Origin: Acidiferrobacter sp.
Lineage (GTDB): Bacteria; Pseudomonadota; Gammaproteobacteria; Arenicellales; UBA868
Direction: 5' to 3'
Length of the DNA stretch: 8,902 nucleotides
Assembly (NCBI GenBank): GCA_002694065.1
Contig: NZKZ01000023.1
Span: forward strand, 1-8,902
The position numbers and the translations under genes are program-made. Shown in pieces: positions 1 to 7,038 of this stretch (the stretch's first letter is position 1; every line of letters begins with the position of its first letter). The notes below the pieces were generated by a model that ran no database searches, had not been told where the DNA came from, and saw only the letters and a program-made list of their open reading frames with translations.

Positions 1-464
1 ATCTGACCGGCATGGAAATCGTCAAGCAGGAGGACGCGGCGGGTCTTGCCGAGGCGGCGGGTATTGTTGAGTCCCTGGTGAGTCGGGAAGTAGGACGAGG
101 CATTCCTAGATCCCGGATAGTGGTTGGAGGGTTTTCCCAGGGAGGTGCGGTGGCCCTGCACTATGGCTTTGGTTGCAAGGAACCGTTGGGCGGGATTGTT
201 GGGCTTTCCACCTATCTGCCGCTTTCGGGAACGTTTTCTGAATCAGCAGAAAAGAGTGCTATTCCCACGCCGGTCTTTCTTGCCCACGGACTGTTTGATC
301 CCGTTCTCGTGCTGGCGTTAGGGGAGAGCAGCAGGCAGGTGCTTGAGGATAATGGCTGCGATGTGTCGTGGCATACCTATCCAATGCCGCATACCGTCAC
401 GCCCGAAGAGGTCAGGGATTTATCAGCCTGGCTGAACTCTCGGATTTGGCCCGATGACAACTGA
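1..464 (+). CDS. Alpha/beta hydrolase, acyl-protein thioesterase/carboxylesterase family (5' partial)
   Basis: This is the C-terminal part of a serine hydrolase of the phospholipase/carboxylesterase (acyl-protein thioesterase) family, which hydrolyses small esters or thioesters in the cytoplasm. The frame is open to the window edge (first full codon at base 3, reading LTG before the first Met), so the real start lies upstream and the Met at base 12 is internal. Numbering from that Met, the nucleophile elbow GFSQGG places the catalytic serine at residue 42. The acid is probably Asp96 in HGLFDP and the base His127 in PMPHTV, so the triad is complete. The LSTYLPL segment after the elbow matches the LSxxLPL region of the family. 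The N-terminal first strands are missing. The gene ends 2 nt before the stop of the opposing TPR gene. The natural substrate cannot be told from sequence. Confidence 0.9.
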   Translation, partial: LTGMEIVKQEDAAGLAEAAGIVESLVSREVGRGIPRSRIVVGGFSQGGAVALHYGFGCKEPLGGIVGLSTYLPLSGTFSESAEKSAIPTPVFLAHGLFDPVLVLALGESSRQVLEDNGCDVSWHTYPMPHTVTPEEVRDLSAWLNSRIWPDDN

Positions 465-483
465 AATCAGATTGCGTTTTTTT
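458..483 (+). terminator. Possible rho-independent terminator overlapping the hydrolase stop codon
   Basis: On the + strand CAACTG (458-463) can pair with CAG(A)TTG (468-474) around an AAAT loop, with one bulged A. CG and a run of seven T (477-483) follow. The stem is short and not GC-rich, but the T tract sits where an intrinsic terminator needs it. The stem overlaps the TGA stop at 462-464, and the T tract lies within the last codons of the opposing TPR gene. This would be the only terminator available in the 2-nt gap between the convergent genes. No folding energy was calculated. Confidence 0.35.
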
Positions 484-1054
484 CGTCAATCGACCTTTGC
501 CGGGATTCCAACTCGTCAATGGCGGCCTGTATACGGGGAAGGTGGGGATTGATGAGAAGGGCATCCCGGAATGCGGCTGCAGCCGGGCCAAATTGTTTCT
601 GCTGCAGGAAGATGAGTCCAAGGCCAGACAACGCGCCAAAATGGCGTGGTTCTCGCCGAAGGGTTTCTCTGATGTCGTTGATAGATTCCCGATAAGCCCC
701 CATGAGATAGAGAACGGTAGCCCGGGCATTCCAGCCTTCGGCAAAGGCAGGCGCCTGCTCGATAACCTTGCTGAAGTGCCGGTAAGCGCTTCGGTACTGC
801 CTCGTCCTGATCGCCTCACTGCCGTCGGCAAGCGCCTGGGCGGCCACGGGGTTGTCTGTTTTCCGCCACAGGGCCCAGATTTCTGACGCGATGTCGTCGG
901 CTGACTCCTGGTCAGCCGCCAGCTTAAGTTCAGTAAAAAGTCTATCCAGCCGCGGATCATTCTGGTCTGCCTTGGATGGGGTTATGAACAGCGCCCACAT
1001 TGCCAGCGCAGCAAAGAGAATTGCTGTCCGAGACATAATGCCTAGCCCAGTCAT
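467..1054 (-). CDS. Exported tetratricopeptide repeat (TPR) protein
   Basis: A 195-residue protein with an N-terminal signal peptide. A hydrophobic stretch lies at about residues 11-25, and a probable signal peptidase I site follows the SKA at 27-29, so the mature protein would be periplasmic. The rest is helical, with about three TPR units near residues 70-102, 104-136 and 138-170. Each shows the usual small/aromatic pattern and a closing Pro (QAP, REP, INP). TPRs mediate protein-protein contacts; no partner is evident. The first ATG overlaps the stop of the upstream phosphatase gene as ATGA, which suggests translational coupling. Met7 (ATG at 1036) is an alternative start that gives a more typical signal peptide. 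This is the last gene of the three-gene minus-strand run. The protein resembles small TPR proteins common in Proteobacteria, but I do not know a defined function. Confidence 0.85.
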   Translation of the reverse strand: MTGLGIMSRTAILFAALAMWALFITPSKADQNDPRLDRLFTELKLAADQESADDIASEIWALWRKTDNPVAAQALADGSEAIRTRQYRSAYRHFSKVIEQAPAFAEGWNARATVLYLMGAYRESINDIRETLRREPRHFGALSGLGLIFLQQKQFGPAAAAFRDALLINPHLPRIQAAIDELESRQRSIDEKNAI

Positions 1055-1836
1055 ATTACTGATCCAAGAAAATCCAGAGCGCGAGCGTGTAAGGTTTCGT
1101 TGGCGCTTGCCAACGCTTGCCCGGCCGAATCAAAGGTCAGCGGGCGGCCTTGCCAGTCGCTGATGCAGCCACCCGCCCCCTCAATGACCGGGACCAGTGC
1201 CAGATAGTCAAACCGACCGAGCCCTGCCTCGAGCACGAGATCGGTAAATCCGCAGGCCAGCAGTCCATAGGCATAGCAGTCAGCACCAAACTGGCGGAAT
1301 CGCACGACTTCGCTCATGCGGGAAAATACGCGCCACTCGTCCGGACTGAACATATCGGGCGTGGTCGCGTTGAGCGTTGCGTTTTGCAGGGAAGGCGTCT
1401 TGGCAGTGCGACAGGGTTGCCCGTTATATAGGGTGGGCTGATCTTTGATTCCTAGCCAGCGTTCGTCCAGAGCGGGCATATCAATGATGCCCAGTACCGG
1501 TTTCCGATCTTGAAGGAGCGCAATCAGGCATCCAAAAGTCCGCTTCCCCGTGGCGAAACTCTTGGTGCCGTCGATCGGATCGATTACCCACAACCACTCG
1601 GAATGAGTATTGTCTTCTCCTTCTTCTTCTCCGTATACGCCGTGGTCAGGATACTGCTCAGCAATCAATAACCGCGCTCTTTGTTCGATTTCAAGATCCG
1701 CGATGGTCACGGGGGTGCCATCGGATTTACTCGAGACATCATAGAGCTGACGAAAATATTTCTGTCCGATGTCTCGTGCCTCGGCGGCGATTGTCGCTGC
1801 GAAATCAGCGAATTCGGATAAGTCTGGAGTGGGCAT
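1051..1836 (-). CDS. hisN: Inositol-monophosphatase-fold phosphatase, probably histidinol-phosphatase (HisN type)
   Basis: A 261-residue Mg2+-dependent phosphatase of the inositol monophosphatase superfamily. Metal-binding residues are visible: Glu70/Glu71 in YGEEEGE, the DPIDGTKS motif (Asp86, Ile88 carbonyl, Asp89), and Asp210 in GRFDYLALVP. Within the superfamily, GTKSFATG followed by FGCLIALL, IIDMPALDERW, the GADCYAYGLLA segment and DYLALVPVIEGAGG are the pattern I associate with HisN-type histidinol-phosphatases, which convert L-histidinol phosphate to L-histidinol. Inositol-1-phosphatase or CysQ-like activity is less likely but not excluded. The length is normal. The start lies 11 nt after the TAA of the AsmA-like gene. 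The sequence before the ATG is pyrimidine-rich with no Shine-Dalgarno match, so translation probably depends on coupling with the upstream gene. The 3' end overlaps the TPR gene. No other histidine-biosynthesis gene is in the window. Confidence 0.85.
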   Translation of the reverse strand: MPTPDLSEFADFAATIAAEARDIGQKYFRQLYDVSSKSDGTPVTIADLEIEQRARLLIAEQYPDHGVYGEEEGEDNTHSEWLWVIDPIDGTKSFATGKRTFGCLIALLQDRKPVLGIIDMPALDERWLGIKDQPTLYNGQPCRTAKTPSLQNATLNATTPDMFSPDEWRVFSRMSEVVRFRQFGADCYAYGLLACGFTDLVLEAGLGRFDYLALVPVIEGAGGCISDWQGRPLTFDSAGQALASANETLHARALDFLGSVI

Positions 1837-1847
1837 GGTCGGGAGGG

Positions 1848-3674
1848 TTATTGTTGCGCATCCAGGCGAGACAGATCCACCTCTTGCAGGATTTTTTTGC
1901 GCCCACCAAATCCGATCATTCGAGGGGCTTTGTCAACGATTTCAAAATGCGCAGAGACTTTTTTGAATTTTGCGTAAAGAACGCCGTTTGCTGTTTCGCG
2001 GGAAAGGGATAATTTGGAGATCACCTCGAGACCGTCACTGTCGATATAAAGGGGGTCGATGTGGATTTCTTGGTCTCGAGCCTCAGCGAGCATTTGCCCC
2101 TCGATATTTTTGACATTAAGGAATTCATCAATTTTGGATTTCTTTTTTTCCGGATCCCGGAACATGTGCAGGAGCGGCTCAACATCGCGCATGGTCAGGC
2201 GCATTTTGGCGCTGATATCAAACGGCTCTTGCCAGACAAGACGTCCGCGCTCAATTTCAACTTCTCCCCACCAATCTTCGTCTGTCTCTCTGGCTTTCGA
2301 TGAGACCTGTACTTTTTCAAGGCGAATGGTCGAATCTTTCAGTCGAAAAACCCGGGTTCGCCAGTCTCCTTCAGACAGGTTGGTGGATAGGTGAAAGTCA
2401 GCTTCGATTTCCCGATCCCGAGCGGAGAGTGTCACACCGGTGCCGGAGATTTCTATCAGACCGTGAGCCACACCGTTATCGACGGAGAAGCCTCCCCAGG
2501 TTCTCGCTGAACCAGACAGAAACCTGAGGCCCGTATTGGGCGGTATGAATTTGTTGTAGTGCCGGATGTCCTCAACGAGACCTTGCTTGATATTGAAGGA
2601 CAGGGCGCCTGTCCCATCGCTTTTCTGAGAATAAAGCAGAAGGCGGTGGGCTTGCCCCTCGATATTGAGATCGGAGCCGGAAAGATAGGGCGCATGAGTG
2701 CCGGGCTCGGCAATCTGAAACTCATCCAGGTCGATCTGAATTGCTACGGGCCTGTTCCTTTTTGAGTCGACGGAAGCTTTCATTGTGCCGTTGCCGGTCG
2801 CCTCGAACTGCAGGAATGTCGTCTTCAGGTTCTTTGACTCAAAAGTGAGGTTAGAACCGGGCATGAGTTCTCCGTTTTCAATTTTGAGCTGAGCTTCGAG
2901 GTCTCCCTCACCTGTTGTTGTCAGGTTCAGTTCGCTGTCTGGCAGAAAAGCGACTGGGCCAATGCTTGCAAAATTGCCCTTTGCGTCTACGGTGCCGGTA
3001 AAGAATTGCAGCTTTTCCTTGCCTTTGAACTGACGAGGCCGGTGGCTTGCGATGGACAGGTCTGCATCGATCTGTAACGGAGCGCCGTCATTGTTGGCGC
3101 CCGTCTGGTTGTTGATAACCATCGACCCAACGGCACGGTCTACCTGCATGAGACCCCCTTTGGTAACGATGCTCATCTTGAGGGTATCAAGGGTTCCGGA
3201 TCCCATGAACGTCATATCGTCCACGCCCGTGAGGTTCTGTATCGTGACTTTCCGTATTCCGGACGCAGAAACGTTATCAAGTTTTATGGTCCAGGGGGGT
3301 TTTGCGTTGCCGCTGCTTGATTGGTTGGGCTCGGTGACTTTTGCATACCGGACTTCGACACCGGTGGCTTCAGCCTGTGTGATCTCCATTGTTCTTGATA
3401 GCAGGCCAAACACAGAGACGTTGACCTTTCCCGTATCTACAACCAGGCTGAACTGGTTACGTGGGGTCGTGGACTGAAACTCAAGACCGCTCACGGTAAA
3501 GCGTCCGGGAAGAAGGGTCCACGCGCTCTCCCAGGACATGGTGAGTTTTTGCGGCTTGATGTTTGCCAAGACGTTTGCCGCGCCGGTCAGTATCATCAGA
3601 TTGGCAATAACCGGATAGGCGAGCAACACCAGCAACGCAATGATGATGTTTCGGCGGTTTAGTCTGGCACGCAT
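1848..3674 (-). CDS. AsmA-like inner-membrane-anchored periplasmic protein
   Basis: A 608-residue protein with one N-terminal membrane segment (about residues 10-30, preceded by basic residues RARLNRR). The remainder is extracytoplasmic, rich in predicted beta-strands and repetitive, with many short alternating-hydrophobic strands and D/N-G turns. This architecture and the early GLEFQ-type strands resemble the AsmA/TamB/YhdP superfamily of bridge-like proteins implicated in moving phospholipids between inner and outer membrane. The similarity is judged by eye, and a more specific family is not claimed. A charged patch EKKKSK sits at residues 509-514, encoded by a slippery A-run. The ATG at 3674 has only a weak purine stretch (AAAAAG) before it. 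It is the first gene of a minus-strand run with the HisN-like phosphatase and the TPR protein. It diverges from the phospholipase D-type lipoprotein gene, which suggests, but does not prove, a shared envelope-lipid role. Confidence 0.75.
   Translation of the reverse strand: MRARLNRRNIIIALLVLLAYPVIANLMILTGAANVLANIKPQKLTMSWESAWTLLPGRFTVSGLEFQSTTPRNQFSLVVDTGKVNVSVFGLLSRTMEITQAEATGVEVRYAKVTEPNQSSSGNAKPPWTIKLDNVSASGIRKVTIQNLTGVDDMTFMGSGTLDTLKMSIVTKGGLMQVDRAVGSMVINNQTGANNDGAPLQIDADLSIASHRPRQFKGKEKLQFFTGTVDAKGNFASIGPVAFLPDSELNLTTTGEGDLEAQLKIENGELMPGSNLTFESKNLKTTFLQFEATGNGTMKASVDSKRNRPVAIQIDLDEFQIAEPGTHAPYLSGSDLNIEGQAHRLLLYSQKSDGTGALSFNIKQGLVEDIRHYNKFIPPNTGLRFLSGSARTWGGFSVDNGVAHGLIEISGTGVTLSARDREIEADFHLSTNLSEGDWRTRVFRLKDSTIRLEKVQVSSKARETDEDWWGEVEIERGRLVWQEPFDISAKMRLTMRDVEPLLHMFRDPEKKKSKIDEFLNVKNIEGQMLAEARDQEIHIDPLYIDSDGLEVISKLSLSRETANGVLYAKFKKVSAHFEIVDKAPRMIGFGGRKKILQEVDLSRLDAQQ
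2142..2149 (-). other. Candidate -1 ribosomal frameshift heptamer A AAA AAG
   Basis: Read on the minus strand, codons 509-511 of the AsmA-like gene are GAA AAA AAG. They contain A AAA AAG in exactly the phase used by the E. coli dnaX programmed frameshift. A -1 shift would add EIQN and stop at TGA, giving a product of about 515 residues instead of 608. A GGGA lies a few bases upstream. I see no strong downstream hairpin, so programmed use is uncertain and chance occurrence is quite possible. Confidence 0.25.
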
Positions 3675-3779
3675 CTTTTTGGATTTGTCAGTGTGATCTG
3701 GGCGCAGAAACTTTTGATACCATTCGATCCAACGCCGCGGTAGCCGATTTGGTCAACCGATCATGTTAACAGACGCCTT
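3675..3779. promoter_or_regulatory. Divergent intergenic region between AsmA-like and PLD-lipoprotein genes
   Basis: This 105-nt gap separates two divergently transcribed genes and should hold both promoters. On the minus strand a TTGACC (about 3743-3748) could be a -35 element, but no convincing -10 lies 16-18 nt downstream. On the + strand no good -35/-10 pair is seen, and neither start codon has a strong Shine-Dalgarno. No clear operator palindrome was found. The regulatory role is inferred from gene arrangement. Confidence 0.35.
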
Positions 3780-5351
3780 ATGCGCTTGATACGACGCCTC
3801 CGCCAGTCCTTGTCTATTTGGTCGAGCATCTTGATGCTTGCGCTCTTGGCGGGCTGCGCTTCGCTTCCCGGTCCCGTGGAAAGGGAAGAAGACCTTATGG
3901 TCCCGGTAACAGGAGATTCAGCGCTTGACCAAACCATCTCCGACTTCCTGGCTCCTTACCCCAATCAGAGTGCCGCACATTTTCTTAAAGACGGGTTGGA
4001 TGCCTTTGCAGCGCGGTTGACGGCGGCCGACCGGGCGGGTCGGTCAATCGATGCCCAGTACTACCTGTTTCACGACGATGTGACTGGTGGACTCTACGCC
4101 GAGAGTTTGCTGCGGGCGGCCAAGCGGGGCGTGAAGGTACGGTTACTGCTTGACGACATGGGTGCGCATCGACGGGATGCATTCCTGCTTGCCCTGGATC
4201 ATCACCCCAATTTCGATATCCGGATATTCAATCCCTTCGCTAACCGCAAGATGCGTGCGCTTGAATACCTGTACCGCTTTGGACTCGTAACGCGGCGTAT
4301 GCACAACAAATCAATGGTGGTCGACGGCGTGGTGGCGATTACCGGCGGTCGAAATATCGGAGATGATTATTTCGACGCGAGCCCCAAGTCGAACTTTATC
4401 GATTTGGATGTCATGGTGTTCGGGCCTGCTGTCGATCAGGTCGCCAAGCAGTTCGACGAATACTGGAACAGTCCCCTGTCCTACGAGATTGCCAGCCTGG
4501 CCAAGCAGGACGTTGCTCCCGGCGACGTGCTTTCGCAATGGCAAGCACTTCATGACGAAGCCTTGCGACAAAGTGATAGTGTTTACCTCCAGCGAGTCGA
4601 GCAGACGGCGTTTCTTGAGCACATCAAAGCCGCCACGCTGCCAGTCAGTGTCGGGCCCACAATCGTGCTTGCCGATCAGCCGCAGAAAGTGCGCGAACCT
4701 CTCTATGACGACTCAACCCACCTGGCCCCGGATTTATGGCCTTATTTCAGGCAAGCCAAAAGCGAATTGATCATCCTGAATCCCTACTTCATTCCAAGCG
4801 ACGGCGGAGTTCAGGTGCTCGCCGATGCAGCAAGGAGAGGATGCAGGGTAGTGGTGTTGACCAATTCTTTGGCGGCCAACGATGTTGCTGCCGTCCATGG
4901 CCATTATGCAAAGTATCGCAAGCCATTGATCAAGGCAGGGGTCGAACTCTATGAGCTTAGGGCAGATCGCGAGATGCCAGAGATTGATGAGACAGATCTT
5001 GTGGCGGTGTCGGATCACATCAGTCTGCACGTCAAGACTTTCGTTTTTGACCGTCAGAAAACGTTCATCGGATCGCTGAATCTCGATGCGCGCTCGGTTT
5101 ACCAGAATACCGAGCTCGGTGTGATCGTCGAGGATTCGAAAATGGCCGGTCAAATTGCCGAACTGGCGCTTAACAACCTGTCAAAGCTTGCCTATCACGT
5201 GCAATTGGATGAGGACGGCCGGATGACTTGGACGGGATGGAGTCGCGACGATCAAGAAGAAATCACGTTATATAAGGAGCCAGATGCCGGTTTTTGGCGA
5301 AAAACGGTTGCCTGGATTTCCCGAATCATGCCGGTAGAAAGCCAGCTTTAA
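3780..5351 (+). CDS. Phospholipase D-family lipoprotein, cardiolipin synthase (ClsC)-like
   Basis: A 523-residue protein with two HKD motifs of the phospholipase D superfamily. The first is His175-x-Lys177-x4-Asp182 (MHNKSMVVDG) followed by the GGRN segment. The second is His417-x-Lys419-x4-Asp424 (LHVKTFVFD) followed by GSLNLDARS. Both active-site halves are intact. The domain arrangement and the early DAQYYLFHDD segment fit the ClsC (YmdC) type of cardiolipin synthase, which in E. coli makes cardiolipin from phosphatidylglycerol and phosphatidylethanolamine. The N-terminus has basic residues, a hydrophobic stretch and the lipobox LLAGC with Cys26. The mature protein should therefore be a lipoprotein, and Ala after Cys favours outer-membrane sorting in gammaproteobacteria. 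The lipobox position supports the ATG at 3780. No ymdB partner is adjacent. It precedes the SDR gene by 33 nt, possibly in the same transcript. Another phospholipase D-type activity cannot be excluded. Confidence 0.87.
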   Translation: MRLIRRLRQSLSIWSSILMLALLAGCASLPGPVEREEDLMVPVTGDSALDQTISDFLAPYPNQSAAHFLKDGLDAFAARLTAADRAGRSIDAQYYLFHDDVTGGLYAESLLRAAKRGVKVRLLLDDMGAHRRDAFLLALDHHPNFDIRIFNPFANRKMRALEYLYRFGLVTRRMHNKSMVVDGVVAITGGRNIGDDYFDASPKSNFIDLDVMVFGPAVDQVAKQFDEYWNSPLSYEIASLAKQDVAPGDVLSQWQALHDEALRQSDSVYLQRVEQTAFLEHIKAATLPVSVGPTIVLADQPQKVREPLYDDSTHLAPDLWPYFRQAKSELIILNPYFIPSDGGVQVLADAARRGCRVVVLTNSLAANDVAAVHGHYAKYRKPLIKAGVELYELRADREMPEIDETDLVAVSDHISLHVKTFVFDRQKTFIGSLNLDARSVYQNTELGVIVEDSKMAGQIAELALNNLSKLAYHVQLDEDGRMTWTGWSRDDQEEITLYKEPDAGFWRKTVAWISRIMPVESQL

Positions 5352-5384
5352 ATCGATACACGTTCAAAGGGGTCAGTTAAAGAT

Positions 5385-6176
5385 ATGGACTTGGGTCTTA
5401 AAGGAAAAAGCATCATGGTGGCTGCGGCAAGTCGCGGCCTGGGATACGGCATTGCAGATCAGGTAGCAAAAGAGGGGGCACGGGTCTCTATTGCAGCACC
5501 GACTGAGCCGCGGGTTCACGAAAGTGCGCAACGGCTGCGCGAAGAGACTGGCGCCGATGTCATCTCCTGCGTTTTTGATGCCCGGGATGAACAGTCGATT
5601 GCCAGGTGGCGAGATGCCACGATTGCGGAATTTGGAGGGGTAGATGGCCTTGTCGTGAATGCGGGCGGACCCCCGGCAGGCCTGTTTGATGACTTTGATG
5701 ACGAAGCTTGGCAGGCCGCTTATGAGTTGACGCTGCTGAGCGCGGTTCGGATGATTCGATCAGTACTGCCTGCCATGCGTGAAAGGGGCGGTGGGTCAAT
5801 CGTGACGGTCACATCGTCATCAGTCAAAGAGCCGATCGACATGTTGCTTCTATCAAACGTAATGCGTTCGGGTGTGACAAGTCTTGCGAAAAGTCTTTCG
5901 CAACAGCTGGCGGCAGAAGGAATCCGGGTCAACAACCTGGTGCCGGGAGCGATCAACACCGATCGCCTGAGAGGATTGATGCAGACGCAAGCCGACCGAA
6001 CCGGCGCATCTTTCGAGGAGATTTCAAAAGCCCGCGCGGCGACTGTGCCGATGGGCCGGTTTGGTGAGGCCGGAGAGTTTGGGCAGGCGGGTGCTTTTTT
6101 GCTGTCGGATGCGGCAGCCTATATCACCGGCGAAACACTGGTGGTAGATGGCGGTGCGATGAAAACAGTCTGGTAA
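5385..6176 (+). CDS. Short-chain dehydrogenase/reductase (SDR), atypical, BKR-like
   Basis: A 263-residue protein with the SDR Rossmann fold. The N-terminal nucleotide-binding loop is AAASRGLG (residues 13-20) instead of the usual TGxxxGxG. NAG is present at 92-94, the serine strand is VTVTSSS (140-146), and the PG of LVPGAINT and the C-terminal GETLVVDGGA follow the classical plan. The expected catalytic YxxxK is absent: the position about 13 residues after the serine reads S157-N-V-M-R161. This resembles a known minority subgroup of 3-oxoacyl-ACP-reductase-like SDRs that deviates in both the cofactor motif and the catalytic tetrad, so oxidoreductase activity should not be assumed. The ATG at 5385 gives the common MDLGLKGK N-terminus; AAAGGGG lies 12 nt upstream. 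It follows the PLD gene closely and is tail to tail with the methyltransferase gene, 7 nt apart. Confidence 0.88.
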   Translation: MDLGLKGKSIMVAAASRGLGYGIADQVAKEGARVSIAAPTEPRVHESAQRLREETGADVISCVFDARDEQSIARWRDATIAEFGGVDGLVVNAGGPPAGLFDDFDDEAWQAAYELTLLSAVRMIRSVLPAMRERGGGSIVTVTSSSVKEPIDMLLLSNVMRSGVTSLAKSLSQQLAAEGIRVNNLVPGAINTDRLRGLMQTQADRTGASFEEISKARAATVPMGRFGEAGEFGQAGAFLLSDAAAYITGETLVVDGGAMKTVW

Positions 6177-6183
6177 AGGAAAG

Positions 6184-7038
6184 CTACTTTTCGGCCGACA
6201 GGTAACAAATAAATGCAGCGTCTGCCTCGCCGATTTCGGTCGCCGTGAAGACGCCGTCTCCCTCCTGGGTTTTCTCGTCGGTGCCCTCCCAATGGACGAG
6301 CACGCGGGAAAAGCCCGCCTCGTCCAGCAGTTCCCGAACCTCAGGAAGGGTCCAGAGTCGCCAGTCGTAATTGAACGCCTGTTTGATTTGTGAGCCATCC
6401 GGAAACTTGAAATGAATCTGGCAGTTTATGTCGCCCGTGATCGGGTTGTACCGATTCTGGTCCCAGACATAGATGAAGTCATCGTGATCGGTTTCTTCCT
6501 CCATCTCCCGCATGGTTTCATAGCCGCCGTAAAAGTCGAGGAATAACATCCCGTCATCGACAAGACATTCGCGGATACGTGAGAAATAGTCTCTCAAAGC
6601 TTGCCGCGTGTGGAAAATCCAGTAACTGAAGTTCATCGCAAGGACAACATCCATCGCAGGCGTGTCGACATTCAGTACGTCAGCGTGCAGAAGCTGAATT
6701 CGACCCGTTGCGTCTTCGGCCAGCCGTCCAAGATTGTGTTTTTCGCCCCAGGCCAGTACCTCTTCGTCGAGATCGACTCCCCACGCCAGATTGTCTGCCC
6801 GTCGCCGTACCCATTCACAACTCGTATTGGCGGTTCCGCAAAAATCTTCTCGCAATGTACGGGCCTGCCGACCTCTCAGCTTTAGAAAGGTTTCATCAAC
6901 CATGTCGATTTCGGATTCGACGCACTGCACCGCACGCTCATAAAGAATATGCCGATCCGCCTGGTCGGCTTGGCGTATTCGGGCCGCCAGCGGGTCGTGA
7001 TGACGGGAATTCTTACTTCGTCGGTTCTTTTTGCTCAT
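6184..7038 (-). CDS. Class I SAM-dependent methyltransferase
   Basis: A 284-residue predicted cytoplasmic methyltransferase with a Rossmann-type SAM-binding core. Motif I is unusual, LREDFCGTANTS (62-73) in place of ExGxGxG. It is followed by the acidic end of strand 2 in WGVDLDEEVL (86-94), LHADVLNV (117-124) as motif II-III, and DVVLAMNFSYW (130-140) as motif IV. LVDDGMLFLDFYGG (159-172) is the strand after motif IV. The N-terminal 20 residues are highly basic and probably disordered. A C-terminal beta-rich part contains WTLPEVRELLDEAGF (229-243), typical of small-molecule class I methyltransferases. The substrate cannot be named. The upstream sequence has only a weak ribosome-binding site (AGAACAG). 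The gene is monocistronic on this strand and its stop lies 7 nt from the SDR stop. Confidence 0.85.
   Translation of the reverse strand: MSKKNRRSKNSRHHDPLAARIRQADQADRHILYERAVQCVESEIDMVDETFLKLRGRQARTLREDFCGTANTSCEWVRRRADNLAWGVDLDEEVLAWGEKHNLGRLAEDATGRIQLLHADVLNVDTPAMDVVLAMNFSYWIFHTRQALRDYFSRIRECLVDDGMLFLDFYGGYETMREMEEETDHDDFIYVWDQNRYNPITGDINCQIHFKFPDGSQIKQAFNYDWRLWTLPEVRELLDEAGFSRVLVHWEGTDEKTQEGDGVFTATEIGEADAAFICYLSAEK

Noticed and set aside
475..484. A second slippery heptamer (A AAA AAC) near the end of the TPR gene.
   Set aside because: It is in the correct phase, but a -1 shift would only replace the last three residues with about 17 unrelated ones, and the A7/T7 run is explained more simply as the T tract of the opposing terminator.
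412..960. A 182-residue open frame on the minus strand overlapping the TPR gene.
   Set aside because: It is out of frame with the TPR repeats, rich in Ser, Arg and Pro as expected of a shadow frame, and runs into the opposing hydrolase gene.
3738..3779. TTGGTC/TTGACC-like -35 elements in the divergent gap.
   Set aside because: No matching -10 at 16-18 nt on either strand, so no promoter is assigned a position.
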